Shown: positions 9,180 through 18,844 of the stretch, in pieces
Numbering within the stretch: the stretch's first letter is position 1
How the letters are laid out: each line of letters begins with the position of its first letter
Source of the DNA: Methylorubrum populi
GTDB lineage: Bacteria > Pseudomonadota > Alphaproteobacteria > Rhizobiales > Beijerinckiaceae
NCBI RefSeq assembly: GCF_002355515.1
Contig: NZ_AP014809.1
Span: 2,256,501 to 2,320,500 of the forward strand
Direction: 5' to 3'
Length of the DNA: 64,000 bases
Translations under genes and position numbers: made by a program
The notes under the pieces: model-generated
Databases searched by the model: none
What the model saw: the letters and a program-made list of their open reading frames with translations, nothing else
What the model was told of the DNA's origin: nothing

Positions 9180-9395
9180 ATGGCGGTATCGGCGACCAGG
9201 AAGCGTTCTCGGATTCGCAGTCTCTGGCCGAGCTGGAAGCCGGGCGCGCCTTCCGCCGTGCCGTCGCCGCTGGACCGGCGAACGGTCGAGCTGCACCCGA
9301 TCGAGCCCGAGACGCGCCTGCCGCCGCGCAGCCTCACCGCGAACGAACTCATCGCCATGGCCCGCGCGGCCCGCGCCCGCCGTCTCGATCCGTGA
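9180..9395 (+). CDS. Small hypothetical basic protein
   Basis: A 71-residue basic protein with no recognised domain. GGAGG at 9171-9175 sits four bases before the ATG, which is the best reason to accept it as a gene. The C-terminus (LTANELIAMARAARARR) looks helical. It converges with the next gene, ten bases away. Confidence 0.5.
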   Translation: MAVSATRKRSRIRSLWPSWKPGAPSAVPSPLDRRTVELHPIEPETRLPPRSLTANELIAMARAARARRLDP

Positions 9396-9404
9396 GGAGG
9401 GGCG

Positions 9405-9743
9405 TCAGTTCCGGCGCGGTCTGGTGACGGTGAAGAGGGCGGTGAAATCCGGGTTCTCGACGACCCGGTCCTGATCCGCGAGTTGATAGAGGCCCGGCTC
9501 GCCCACCTCGATCGCGTCGAGCAGGGGGGCGACGGTGAAGGGCGCGTGCCCGTCGCCGGTCCGAATGACGATGCCCGCCTCGGCATCGACCGTCTCGACA
9601 ATTCCGAAGACCTGGCGCCGACCGAGCAGGGCGCCCTCGGGGTCGACATAGGTCAGGCCGACGAGGAGACTTGATCCGATCAGATCATCGGCGAGGTCCT
9701 GATCCCAGTCCTCGTCGCACCCCTCGCTGTCGATGGAGTCCAT
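9405..9743 (-). CDS. Hypothetical acidic protein
   Basis: A 112-residue acidic protein that I do not recognise. The ATG at 9743 with GGGAGCG just upstream is preferred over the longer in-frame start at 9821, whose extra residues look like non-coding sequence. The middle (LLVGLTYVDPEGALLGRRQVFGIVETVDAEAGIVIRTG-type strands) predicts a beta-rich small domain. No signal or membrane segment. Confidence 0.6.
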   Translation of the reverse strand: MDSIDSEGCDEDWDQDLADDLIGSSLLVGLTYVDPEGALLGRRQVFGIVETVDAEAGIVIRTGDGHAPFTVAPLLDAIEVGEPGLYQLADQDRVVENPDFTALFTVTRPRRN

Positions 9744-9862
9744 CGCTCCCAGCCGTGCTCGAATCATTGCCACTTCAACGGCGATCCCGCCGATGATTGC
9801 GCAACCTCCAGCTGCCGGCAAGGCCGCCGCCCGTTCCCGGCGGCGCGGCGTCCCGCGAAATC

Positions 9863-10408
9863 CTACTGAACGAGCGCCAGCCGGCCGCGCGCCTCGGAGG
9901 CTCCGGTGCGGATCGGCGGCTCGCTGTGGCCGGCGAAGAAGTCCTCGATCATCTCCCGCATGATCTCCGCGAGGTCGGCGCCGCGATCCGCTTCGACATG
10001 CACGTCGTTGCCGACCGAACGGCCCAGGCTCGGCGCGGCGTTGCTGGCCAGGGTGAGGAGCCGCTCGTTGTACTCCGCTCCGAGGCCCGTCACGGCGATG
10101 AAGTTGCGACCGCCCAGTACGGGGCCGTATTTCACGGTGATCCGGTGTTCCTGATCGGCGCCATTGTACAGCGTGGCGGTGAAGCCGACGAAGTCGTCGC
10201 GATCCACCTCCGGGGCCGGGCAGGTGATCCGGCCGTGCTCGATGCCGTCCTCCTCCAGCACTTCGGCCATGAGGTTCAAGGCTTCGATGATCGGAGCCAG
10301 GGCTCGCGTGCCCTCCTGCAGAAGCTTGGCGCGGATGCGATGCTTCTGCGCGTCGGCCGCGCGCAGGCGGGCGCGGAAGCGATTCTTGATGTCGAAGGGG
10401 TTCGTCAT
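9863..10408 (-). CDS. Hypothetical protein
   Basis: A 181-residue soluble protein that I do not recognise. The first 50 residues are a charged helix (FDIKNRFRARLRAADAQKHRIRAKLLQEG); the middle is mixed alpha/beta (DDFVGFTATLYNGADQEHRITVKYGPV) and the end holds an acidic helix (DLAEIMREMIEDFFAG). It lies upstream of the 9405-9743 gene on the same strand, 119 bases away, so the two may be co-transcribed. Confidence 0.6.
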   Translation of the reverse strand: MTNPFDIKNRFRARLRAADAQKHRIRAKLLQEGTRALAPIIEALNLMAEVLEEDGIEHGRITCPAPEVDRDDFVGFTATLYNGADQEHRITVKYGPVLGGRNFIAVTGLGAEYNERLLTLASNAAPSLGRSVGNDVHVEADRGADLAEIMREMIEDFFAGHSEPPIRTGASEARGRLALVQ

Positions 10409-10762
10409 GGATGGGTCCCCGCTCGATTGTTCGGTGCCCTCTTGATCGTCCTCAAGTTAGAAAGACGACTAGTAAGCGTCAAGCTGATGCACAGTATTCG
10501 TGCCTGCTTCGACGTTGGGCTATTGCATCGTTATATGGCTTGCATAGTTTTTGTGCAGAACAGGGCGTTGCGGTCGTTGCTGCGTCGCAAAAGCCAACCC
10601 AGGCTTCCTGATGCGACCTGCCTCTCGCGGGCCGTCGCATTGCGCTCGTTCACGGAATGCGCGTATCCGGACAAGCCGGACCGGTCCCCATCGTTCCCGC
10701 GGCGAGCGGGCGCGGGCGGAAGGATTGTCATTCCGGGCGGATCTGCGGGGGAGTGACACGTC
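10409..10762. other. Divergent intergenic region with AT-rich promoter-like stretch
   Basis: 354 bases between the hypothetical gene ending its 5' side at 10408 (minus) and yicC (plus). The part around 10525-10555 (TTATATGG, TTGCATAG, TTTTTG) is clearly more AT-rich than the surroundings and is the likely promoter zone. No gene is seen. Confidence 0.4.
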
Positions 10763-11677
10763 TTGGCCAAGAGTTTCGGCAGAGACACTTTCGCCAGCGA
10801 GACGATCGCGAGCATGACGGGCTTTGCCCGCTGCGCCGGCACGACCGGTGCGGTGCAGTGGCTGTGGGAGATCCGCACCGTCAACGGACGCGGGCTCGAC
10901 ATCCGCGTGCGCGTGCCGAACGGCTTCGACGCGGCGGGCGAGGCGGCCCGCGCTGCCCTGTCCAAGGCGCTCGCCCGCGGGCAGTGCCAGCTCAACCTGA
11001 CGCTGACCCGGCCCGAGGCCGCCGCCAAGGTTCGCATCGACGAGAGCCTGCTGGCGAGCCTCGCCGCGGCGGTCGCCCGCGTGCCGCGCCCCGCCGGCGT
11101 CGGTCCGGCGACCTTCGACGGGCTGCTCGCCGTGCGCGGTGTCGTCGAGACGGAGAACGAGGCCGGGGCCGACCCGGAGGCGCTGAACCGGGATCTCGTC
11201 GCCGGGATCGACGGCCTCGTCGCCGATCTCGTCGCCGCCCGCCGGGCGGAGGGCGCGCGGCTGCACGCGATCGTGAGCGACCAAATCGCGGACATCGCCC
11301 GCCTGACACAGGCTGCGGAGGATTGCCCCGCCCGCCGCCCCGAGGCGGTGCGCGCCCGGCTCGCGGAGTCGGTGGCCGCGCTCGTCGGCACCGGGGGGCT
11401 CGACCCCGACCGCCTGCATCAGGAGGCGGTGATGCTCGCCGCCAAGGCCGACGTGCGCGAGGAGCTCGACCGCCTGCGCGCCCATCTCTCCGCCGCCGGC
11501 GAGTTGCTGGCGAAAGGGGGCGCGATCGGACGGCGTCTCGATTTTCTGGCCCAGGAGCTCGGCCGCGAGGCCAACACGCTCTGCGCCAAGGCCGGCGACA
11601 TCAGCCTGTCGCGGATCGGACTCGACTTGAAGGCCGTGGTGGAGCAATTCCGCGAGCAGGTGCAGAACGTCGAGTGA
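10763..11677 (+). CDS. yicC: YicC-family endoribonuclease
   Basis: A 304-residue member of the YicC/YloC family; E. coli YicC is an endoribonuclease that affects small-RNA turnover. The family N-terminus IASMTGFARCAG begins at residue 15, and the C-terminal DUF1732 end GRRLDFLAQELGREANTLCAKAGD...IGLDLKAVVEQFREQVQNVE is intact. The drawn start is TTG at 10763, with GGGGGAG at 10748-10754; the ATG at 10814 would begin inside the motif. It precedes gmk by 34 bases on the same strand, a conserved yicC-gmk pairing in alphaproteobacteria. Confidence 0.92.
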   Translation: MAKSFGRDTFASETIASMTGFARCAGTTGAVQWLWEIRTVNGRGLDIRVRVPNGFDAAGEAARAALSKALARGQCQLNLTLTRPEAAAKVRIDESLLASLAAAVARVPRPAGVGPATFDGLLAVRGVVETENEAGADPEALNRDLVAGIDGLVADLVAARRAEGARLHAIVSDQIADIARLTQAAEDCPARRPEAVRARLAESVAALVGTGGLDPDRLHQEAVMLAAKADVREELDRLRAHLSAAGELLAKGGAIGRRLDFLAQELGREANTLCAKAGDISLSRIGLDLKAVVEQFREQVQNVE

Positions 11678-11711
11678 GGACGCCAGCAGTGGGCAGCGGA
11701 GTGAACGGCCG

Positions 11712-12383
<672 letters not shown>

Positions 12384-12390
12384 GAGAAAG

Positions 12391-12415
12391 CCTCCTCCCC
12401 GCAGGGGGAGAGGGG
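12391..12415. repeat. REP-like palindromic element between convergent genes
   Basis: CTCCCC-GCA-GGGGGAG (12395-12410) lies in the 38-base gap between gmk and the ABC exporter. The same core occurs in the larger elements at 57133-57285, so this looks like a dispersed intergenic palindrome. It may help terminate both converging genes, though no T run follows. Confidence 0.6.
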
Positions 12416-12421
12416 AAACCT

Positions 12422-14170
12422 TCACTCCGCCGCGGTGCGCGGCGCGGTCGAAAGGGATTCTTCTACCTGCGCCGCGTGCAGGCGCCGGTAATAGCCGTCA
12501 GCGGCCAGGAGCGCGTCGTGGCGGCCCTGCTCGGCGATGCCGTTCTCGGCCACCACCACGATGCGGTCGGCGTGCCGGATCGTCGCGAGGCGGTGGGCGA
12601 TGACGAGGGTCGTGCGCCCCTCCGCCAGCTCGAACAGCGAGGCCTGGATCTCCCGCTCGGTCTGGGTGTCCAGCGCCGAGGTCGCCTCGTCGAGGATCAG
12701 GATCGGCGGGTTCTTGAGGAAGGCGCGGGCGATGGCGAGCCGCTGCTTCTGGCCGCCCGAGAGCTTCACCCCGCGCTCGCCGATCACCGTGTCGAGCCCC
12801 TCGGGCAGGGCGGCGATCAGGCCGTCGAGCCGGGCCCGGGCGGCGGCGTCCAGGATCTCGGCCTCGCTCGCATCGAGCCGGCCATAGGCGATGTTCTCGC
12901 GGATCGTGCCGGCGAACAGGAACACGTCCTGCTGCACGATGCCGATCTGGCCGCGCAGCGAGGCCAGCGTCAGGTCGCGGATGTCGTGGCCGTCGATGGT
13001 GATGCGCCCTCCTTCCGCCTCGTAGAAGCGCGGGATCAGCGAGAGGAGCGTCGTCTTGCCGGCTCCCGAGGGGCCGACGAAGGCCACCGTCTCGCCCGCG
13101 CGGATCGTGAGATCGACGCCGTCGAGCACCGGCCGGTCCGGGCTGTAGCCGAAGCGCACGCCCTCGAAGCGGATCTCGCCCTTGAGCGGCGGGGCGGGGA
13201 CGGCGCCCGGTCGGTCGGCGATGTCGGGCTCGGTGGCAAGCAGTTGCTGGTAGCGGCGAAAGCCCGCGATGCCCTTCGGATAGGTCTCGATCACCGCGCC
13301 GATCTTTTCCAGCGGCCGGTAGAACACGCCCACCAGCAGCAGGAAGCCGACGAAACCGCCGGCCGTCAGGTCGCCGCGCACCACGAAGGCGGCGCCGCCG
13401 AGGAGCACCACGATCTGCACGAGGCGCAGGCCCAGATAATTGATCGACAGGGCGCCCGCCATGAGGCGGTAGGCTTCGAGCTTGGTCGTGCGGTATTTCA
13501 GGTTGTCGGAGGCGAACAGCGCCCGCTCATGCGCCTCGTTGGCGAAGGCCTTCACCACGCGGATGCCGCCGACATTCTCCTCGATGCGGGCGTTGAAGGC
13601 GCCGACGCGCCCGTACTGCGCCTGCCAGTTGCGGGTCATGCGCCCGCCGTAGCGGATGGTGACGAAGGCGATCAGCGGCAGGATGGCGAGCGTCATCAGC
13701 GCCAGCGGCGGGTGGACGAGGAACATCAGCACGAAGGCGCCGACCAGCGTCATCACGGCGATGAACACGTCCTCGGGGCCGTGATGGGCGACCTCGCCGA
13801 TCTCCTCCAGATCCTTGGTGACGCGGGCCACGAGATGGCCGGTCTTCTGCCCGTCGAAGAAGCGGAACGAGAGCTTCTGCAGGTGATCGAAGGCGCGGGC
13901 GCGCATCTCCGTCTCGATGTTGATGCCGAGCACGTGGCCCCAATAGGTGACGACCACCATCAGGCCGGCATTGGTGACGTAGAGCAGCGTCAGCCCCGCG
14001 GCGGCGAGCCCGATCAGGCCCCAATCCTGCTGCGGCAGCAGGCGGTCGACGAAGGCTTTGACCGCGAGCGGAAAGCCGAGTTCGAGCAGGCCGGAGAGCA
14101 CGGCGCAGCCGAAATCCACCAGGAACAGGGTCCTGTGCGGCCGGTAATAGGCGAGGAAGGCCTTCAGCAT
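12422..14170 (-). CDS. ABC transporter, fused permease and ATPase (exporter type)
   Basis: A 582-residue half-transporter of the MsbA/MDR exporter class. Residues 1-310 form a six-helix membrane domain, and the ATPase follows: Walker A VGPSGAGKTTLLSL near residue 365, Q-loop, signature LSGGQKQRLAIARA near 470, Walker B ILILDEATSALD near 490 and the switch histidine in VIAHRLATI. Such homodimers export lipids, drugs or peptides; the substrate cannot be told here. No accessory outer-membrane or fusion protein is adjacent. Confidence 0.92.
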   Translation of the reverse strand: MLKAFLAYYRPHRTLFLVDFGCAVLSGLLELGFPLAVKAFVDRLLPQQDWGLIGLAAAGLTLLYVTNAGLMVVVTYWGHVLGINIETEMRARAFDHLQKLSFRFFDGQKTGHLVARVTKDLEEIGEVAHHGPEDVFIAVMTLVGAFVLMFLVHPPLALMTLAILPLIAFVTIRYGGRMTRNWQAQYGRVGAFNARIEENVGGIRVVKAFANEAHERALFASDNLKYRTTKLEAYRLMAGALSINYLGLRLVQIVVLLGGAAFVVRGDLTAGGFVGFLLLVGVFYRPLEKIGAVIETYPKGIAGFRRYQQLLATEPDIADRPGAVPAPPLKGEIRFEGVRFGYSPDRPVLDGVDLTIRAGETVAFVGPSGAGKTTLLSLIPRFYEAEGGRITIDGHDIRDLTLASLRGQIGIVQQDVFLFAGTIRENIAYGRLDASEAEILDAAARARLDGLIAALPEGLDTVIGERGVKLSGGQKQRLAIARAFLKNPPILILDEATSALDTQTEREIQASLFELAEGRTTLVIAHRLATIRHADRIVVVAENGIAEQGRHDALLAADGYYRRLHAAQVEESLSTAPRTAAE

Positions 14171-14276
14171 GGCGCGGCTGTGACGGCTGTCTCTGTCCGG
14201 AAGAGGGCGGATTCGATGGTCCAGCGCATAGGCGAGCCGGCCTCGATGCGCCAGACGCGGCCGCGCGGGGCGCCTC

Positions 14277-15614
14277 TCACGACACCGCGCGGCCGGCCGC
14301 GCGGTCGGCGTTCAGCGTGCGCGCGATGGCGCCGCGCAGGAGCAGTACGGCGAGGCCGTAGAGCGGCACCGCGAGGGCGAAGTAGACCGGCCAGCCGACC
14401 GCCCCGGCGAAGGCCGGCGCCCCGACCCGCAGCGGCATGGCGGCGAAGAAGGCGGCGCCGAACAGGAGCGCGTAATCGGTCGCCGGCTGCGGCCCCTGGG
14501 CCCAGCGATAGATCATGTTGAAGACCGGGACGCCGAGGCCGCCGCCGCAGAGGATGCCGAGGATCGAAGCGGCGAGGCCGAGATTGGGCGCGGCGGCGGC
14601 GCTCGCCCACAGCATGAGCAGCCCGGAGGCCGCGACGCCGGCGGCGGAGACGGTGATGAGCGGCAGCGTGCCGATCCGCCGCACGAGGACACCCGAGACC
14701 AGCGCCATGACGAGATTGATGCCCGAGGACAGCCCGCCGGTGACGAGTCCGACCTCGCCGAGGGGCACGCCGAGATCGAGCAGGGCGAGGTTGTTCGAGC
14801 CGGTCAGCGCGAACATCGCCGCGAAGTAGAGGCCGAGCACCAGCACGCGCCCGCCGAGACGACGCAGGCGCCCGAGCGCCAGGGCGCCGCGCGGCCCCTC
14901 CGCGGAGGGCCGGCGCAGGGCCCGCTCGGGATAGCGCAGCATCGGCAGCAGGCAGAGCCCGTTCAAGACCGCCACCGCGAGCACGGCGCCGGCCCAGCCG
15001 ATCCGGTCATACTCGGCGATCAGCAGGCCTGCGCCGAAGATGCCGCCAAGCGAGGCGCCGCAGAGCTTCGCCGAGGCGACGTAGGGCCGCCGCTCCGGAC
15101 CGACCGTCTCGACCACCAGGGCTTCCAGCGCGATGTCCATGGTGGCGACGCAGAAGCAGGTGGCCAGCGCGAGCCCGAACAGCAGCGGCAGCGGCCACGC
15201 CTCGCCCCGGCTCAGGATCAGAAGCAGGGCGATGGCCGAACCCTGCATCAGCACGATCCAGCCGAGCCGATGCGGCAGGCGCGGCAGGCGGATGCGGTCC
15301 ACGGGCACGGCCCAGAGGAAGGTGAGCCCGACCGGCAGGTTGATGAGCTGGAGAAACCCGACCTCGGCGAGATCGATGCCACGGGCCCGCAGGATCAGCG
15401 GCGCGCCGCTGATGAGGAAGCCGAGCGTCGTGCCGAAGGTGACGTAGAGGCAGAAGAACGGCGCGAGCTGCGCCGCCCAGCCGAGCCTCTCCCGCGCGGG
15501 ATCGGGGCCGCTCACGCCTCCGGAGCCCTCCGCTCGGGCGGGGCGCAGCGATCTTGCCTCATTTCGTGCCTCATCCTCGTTCTTTCGCACCGTGATGCTG
15601 CCCCGCCGTTTCAT
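14277..15614 (-). CDS. MFS transporter, RhtX/FptX/AmpG-like
   Basis: A 445-residue major facilitator protein with about 12 hydrophobic segments. The start of the membrane domain (LAPFFCLYVTFGTTLGFLISGAPLILRARGIDLAEVGFLQLINLPVGLTFLW) resembles the AmpG and RhtX/FptX branches, which import muropeptides or siderophores. The N-terminal ~45 residues before the first helix are polar, so a later start such as GTG at 15515 is possible. It is encoded 106 bases upstream of the ABC exporter on the same strand. The substrate is not determined; the TonB receptor 5 kb away is only a suggestive neighbour. Confidence 0.8.
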   Translation of the reverse strand: MKRRGSITVRKNEDEARNEARSLRPARAEGSGGVSGPDPARERLGWAAQLAPFFCLYVTFGTTLGFLISGAPLILRARGIDLAEVGFLQLINLPVGLTFLWAVPVDRIRLPRLPHRLGWIVLMQGSAIALLLILSRGEAWPLPLLFGLALATCFCVATMDIALEALVVETVGPERRPYVASAKLCGASLGGIFGAGLLIAEYDRIGWAGAVLAVAVLNGLCLLPMLRYPERALRRPSAEGPRGALALGRLRRLGGRVLVLGLYFAAMFALTGSNNLALLDLGVPLGEVGLVTGGLSSGINLVMALVSGVLVRRIGTLPLITVSAAGVAASGLLMLWASAAAAPNLGLAASILGILCGGGLGVPVFNMIYRWAQGPQPATDYALLFGAAFFAAMPLRVGAPAFAGAVGWPVYFALAVPLYGLAVLLLRGAIARTLNADRAAGRAVS

Positions 15615-15930
15615 AGGCTGCCTGGCATGTCGCCTCTTGGTGCCCCCCGCGCCGCCTCAGCTCGGAATGTGTTTGCCTGACCCAGCGATGGGCTGCCTTG
15701 CGACCGCACCCGGACCCACGAGTGTGCACCTCACAACGTCCGGAGTTGATCGGGTCATGAAGGCTCGAGCTTCGGCCGAAGCAAGGGCCGCCCCCGAGCC
15801 GCGCCGGGGAAAACGCTCCGATATGGGATCGTGTGGCCCGGCCTGCGTCCGGCGATCCGCTTGCCTCGCCAAGGGCGAACCGACCAATATCGAGTTGCAC
15901 GCAACAGCGCCGAGGTCCTGTTGCGTAAGC
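15615..15930. other. Intergenic region, no gene seen
   Basis: 316 bases between the MFS transporter start and the DUF2336 stop, both on the minus strand. Lower GC than neighbouring genes around 15660-15760. No supported gene, terminator or repeat. Confidence 0.35.
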
Positions 15931-17220
15931 CTATAGGGGCTCTTCGGTCGACAGACCGTCATCCACTTCGGCCGCGTCGAGGAAGGCCGCGCAGCCCAGG
16001 GGCATCGCCGCGAAGCGGATCAGGCGGCGCGCCGTGGCGGGCCGAAGACGCCGGTGAAGCCACCAGCTCTCGTCCGCCGTTTCGGGAGGAAGCGTCTCGC
16101 CGAAGCGCTGGGAGAGCAGCGCCTTCAGCACCGGCCAGGGATGATCGAGTCCGCGCAGGATCGCGGCGAGTGCCAGCGGCGCGGGGGCATCGAAGGCGGC
16201 GACGGCTGCGGTCAACGGGAGGCCGGCAGCGTGGGCGACGGCGGCGAGCCCGTCCTCGATGCGGTTCAGGGTCAGCCAGCGTTCGAGTTCGGACGATGTC
16301 GGACCGCGGCGCGCGCCGGCGAACCGGCGGCCGATGACGTCGAGCGAGGCGTAAAACCGCGCGACGCGGACGTCCGCCACCGGCTGGACCAGGGTGTCCG
16401 CCGCCCGGTCCAGCAGGCGGTCCGCCCCGGCGCGGTCTTCGGCGAGATCGGTCTCCAGCGCCTCGGCGGCCCGTCGGCGCATTTGCGTGAGAAGCACCGG
16501 GGTGAGCCCGGGCGGCAGGTCCGGCCGGCGGGCAAGACGCAGCGTCACCGCCTCCGTCCGCTCGGAATGCGCCATCAGATCGGCAAACCCGGTCTCGGAG
16601 AAGTCGGCGCCGGGATTGTCGAGCAGCCGCGCGGCGATGTGCCCATCGCCGTGGCGCAAAAGCAGGTTCGTCAGCGCCGGGGGCACCTTCGGCCGCGCCG
16701 CAAGGGCGCGGCGGTGCCCGTCGCTCCCTGAGGTTGCGACCTCGGCCAGGATGTCGTCGCCGAGACTGGAGCCGCCCGTGAGGAGCGGCGCCGCGACCTC
16801 GGCCGAGGCATCCCGGGCGAGCACCTGCGAGGTGCGCGGCGGCCCGAGACGCAACGGGGCGAGCCGCTCGGCGAAGGCCCGGCGCGCCGCCGCATCGATC
16901 TGGCCGCACAGGGTCACGAGCAGCGCATCGAAGGCGGGCTTGTCCGGCGGAGGAAGGCGCGACCAGCGCTTGGTCAGCAGTTCCGCCGATTGCAGCACGA
17001 GCTTGGATTGGAGCACCGCGTCACCGCTGCGCAGGGCGTCCTCGATGCGCCGGACGAGGTCGTTGAGGCGCCCGCGCGTAGGGATGCTGCGTGCCGGGGC
17101 GGCGGTCCGGCGTCTGGTCCTGCATCGGTCTCGGCCGGAAAGCTCTGTCCATGGCGGCGGTTCGGCGCTCCGGAGCCGGCCCGTGCCGGCTCGGAGGGCG
17201 CTCGTCTCTCGTTTTTGCAC
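15931..17220 (-). CDS. DUF2336 domain protein
   Basis: A 429-residue, mostly helical, Ala/Leu/Arg-rich protein with HEAT-like repeats (for example DILAEVATSGSDGHRRALAARPKVPPALTNLLLRHGDGHIAARLLDNPGADFSETGF split over two repeats), characteristic of the alphaproteobacterial DUF2336 family, whose role is unknown. The domain starts near residue 50 (LNDLVRRIEDAL); the preceding residues are low-complexity and the GTG at 17220 has no good ribosome site, so the true start is uncertain. It lies 42 bases downstream of a tandem-receiver response regulator, suggesting joint function. Confidence 0.75.
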   Translation of the reverse strand: MQKRETSALRAGTGRLRSAEPPPWTELSGRDRCRTRRRTAAPARSIPTRGRLNDLVRRIEDALRSGDAVLQSKLVLQSAELLTKRWSRLPPPDKPAFDALLVTLCGQIDAAARRAFAERLAPLRLGPPRTSQVLARDASAEVAAPLLTGGSSLGDDILAEVATSGSDGHRRALAARPKVPPALTNLLLRHGDGHIAARLLDNPGADFSETGFADLMAHSERTEAVTLRLARRPDLPPGLTPVLLTQMRRRAAEALETDLAEDRAGADRLLDRAADTLVQPVADVRVARFYASLDVIGRRFAGARRGPTSSELERWLTLNRIEDGLAAVAHAAGLPLTAAVAAFDAPAPLALAAILRGLDHPWPVLKALLSQRFGETLPPETADESWWLHRRLRPATARRLIRFAAMPLGCAAFLDAAEVDDGLSTEEPL

Positions 17221-17262
17221 CGTCGGCCCCCGAGAGCCGGAGGCCCCGCCCGAGACGATGGG

Positions 17263-18081
17263 CTAGACAGTCTGCCCTACGGCGGGCCCTGCGTCGAGCA
17301 GGCTTTCGCGCCGGAGCGCGTTGATGAGGTAGGGATGCCAGAGCCCGAAGCTCTCGTGCACCGCCTTGTCGATGTCGAAGAACTGGAACGGTTTGGCCAG
17401 GAAGCCCGAGGCGCCGAAGGTCGCGAGCTGGCGCTGGACGCCCTCCTCGATCCGCGGCCCCGTCATCAGGATGCGGGCGGCGGGATGGCGGTCGTTGATG
17501 CGGCAGGCGACCTCGAGGGCGGGATAGTCGGGCAGGCTCATCTCGATGATGGCGAGATCGACCGGCTCCCGCTCGACCAGCCGGACGGCGTCCCGCCCGC
17601 CCGCCGCCTCCAGGACGCGAAACGAGAAGTGGCTCTGCCCGAGAAGCTTGCGCACCAGCATGCGCGTCGCCTGACCCGGATCGACGACGAGGCAGTCGAG
17701 GGAGCGCGACAGGATCCGGTGGGCCGCCATCAGGCGGCCGATATGGAGGTCGCCCAGCGGCTTGAGGATCACGTCGTAGGCGCCGACACGCCGCGCCGTG
17801 GCCGACCAGCGGGGGGCGAGCATGTCGGTGACGAGGACGACGAGCCCCTGCGGGTTGCCGGTCTCGCGCCAGCGGCGGATGTCGGCACCGTTGGTCTGCG
17901 GTAGAAGCACGTCGACGAACAGCAGGTCGATGCGGCTGCCGGCAAGCGCGCGGTTCAGCGCGCTCCCGTCGGCCGCCTCGATGACCTTCGCCCCCGGATC
18001 GATCCGCGTCACCGCCTCCGCGAGGGCGAGGCGGATCTCCTCGTCCGGATCGGCGATCAGGATGGTGGGCGATGCGGTCAC
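17263..18081 (-). CDS. Tandem-receiver response regulator without output domain
   Basis: A 272-residue protein made of two receiver domains and nothing else. Receiver 1 (residues 5-120) has the acidic pair ADPDE, phosphoacceptor Asp57 (LLFVDVLLP) and Lys107 (ILKPLG). Receiver 2 (residues 128-245) has CLVVDPG and Lys230 (FLAKPF), but the phosphoacceptor position is Glu180 (LAIIEMSLPD), so it should not be phosphorylated and may mimic the active state. The GTG at 18081 begins the first beta strand; the longer frame upstream overlaps the L,D-transpeptidase gene. Probable operon with the transpeptidase (65 bases upstream) and DUF2336 (42 bases downstream). Confidence 0.88.
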   Translation of the reverse strand: MTASPTILIADPDEEIRLALAEAVTRIDPGAKVIEAADGSALNRALAGSRIDLLFVDVLLPQTNGADIRRWRETGNPQGLVVLVTDMLAPRWSATARRVGAYDVILKPLGDLHIGRLMAAHRILSRSLDCLVVDPGQATRMLVRKLLGQSHFSFRVLEAAGGRDAVRLVEREPVDLAIIEMSLPDYPALEVACRINDRHPAARILMTGPRIEEGVQRQLATFGASGFLAKPFQFFDIDKAVHESFGLWHPYLINALRRESLLDAGPAVGQTV

Positions 18082-18146
18082 CGACGGTCCCCGTAGTCGG
18101 CGGGCGCGGAGGCCCGCCGGCAGCCTGCGGCGCGATATGCCCGGCT

Positions 18147-18662
18147 TCAGCGCATCACATACACCTGCGTGCCGACGGAGACACGCTCGAACAGGTCGGC
18201 GATGTCCTGATTGTACATGCGAATGCAACCGTAGGAGGCGAAGGTGCCGATCGAATTCGGCCGGTTGGTGCCGTGGATCGCGTATTCGCCGCCGCGCAGG
18301 GTCATCGCCGCCACGCCCATCGGGTTGCTCGGCGAGCCGCCGCGGATGAGGCTGGGCAGGCGCGGGTGGTCGCGCTTCACTTCGGCCGGGGGCGACCAAT
18401 CGGGCTGGTAATACTTGCCGTCGATCTGGGTGGCGCCGCTCCACTGCTTGCCCGGCTTGCCGACCGCGACGGGGTAGCGGATCGCCGTGCCGTCGCCGTT
18501 GACGAGGTAGAGCCGGCGCTCGTTCGTGCGCACGACGATCGTGCCCGCTCCGAGCCCGTCGGCGAAGGGGACGATCTCCCGCGCCTGCGCGGCGCCCGCC
18601 GCGCACAGCACCGCCACGAACGCGCCCGCGAGACGCGCCCTGTACTTGTCTGTTCCGAACAT
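18147..18662 (-). CDS. L,D-transpeptidase (YkuD domain), exported
   Basis: A 171-residue periplasmic enzyme that forms 3-3 peptidoglycan cross-links or attaches proteins to peptidoglycan. The ATG at 18662 opens a signal peptide (LAGAFVAVLCAAGAAQA, cleavage near residue 27). The YkuD domain follows with the catalytic motif: His130 in AIHGTN and Cys146 in SYGCIRMYNQD. It is a single-domain form without LysM or peptidoglycan-binding module. It heads the probable operon with the tandem-receiver regulator. Confidence 0.93.
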   Translation of the reverse strand: MFGTDKYRARLAGAFVAVLCAAGAAQAREIVPFADGLGAGTIVVRTNERRLYLVNGDGTAIRYPVAVGKPGKQWSGATQIDGKYYQPDWSPPAEVKRDHPRLPSLIRGGSPSNPMGVAAMTLRGGEYAIHGTNRPNSIGTFASYGCIRMYNQDIADLFERVSVGTQVYVMR

Positions 18663-18844
18663 CGAAGATCGCCTTTCCAAGCTGGAGCGTAACTGGCGAA
18701 GACGATCCAACGTTCCAGCTTGCCGTTCTGCTTTACGCGCGGCGAAATGCGGGCCTCATGCACGGGCTCTTGGGGGAAGGGCGAATCCCCGGCTCAGGGA
18801 TTCCGGCAAATTTTAAGTAACGGGTTTGCCTGCCGGCAACGCCC

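Noticed and set aside
14277..15614. Firm AmpG (muropeptide permease) assignment for the MFS transporter
   Set aside because: Similarity is to the broader AmpG/RhtX/FptX group; nothing visible fixes the substrate.
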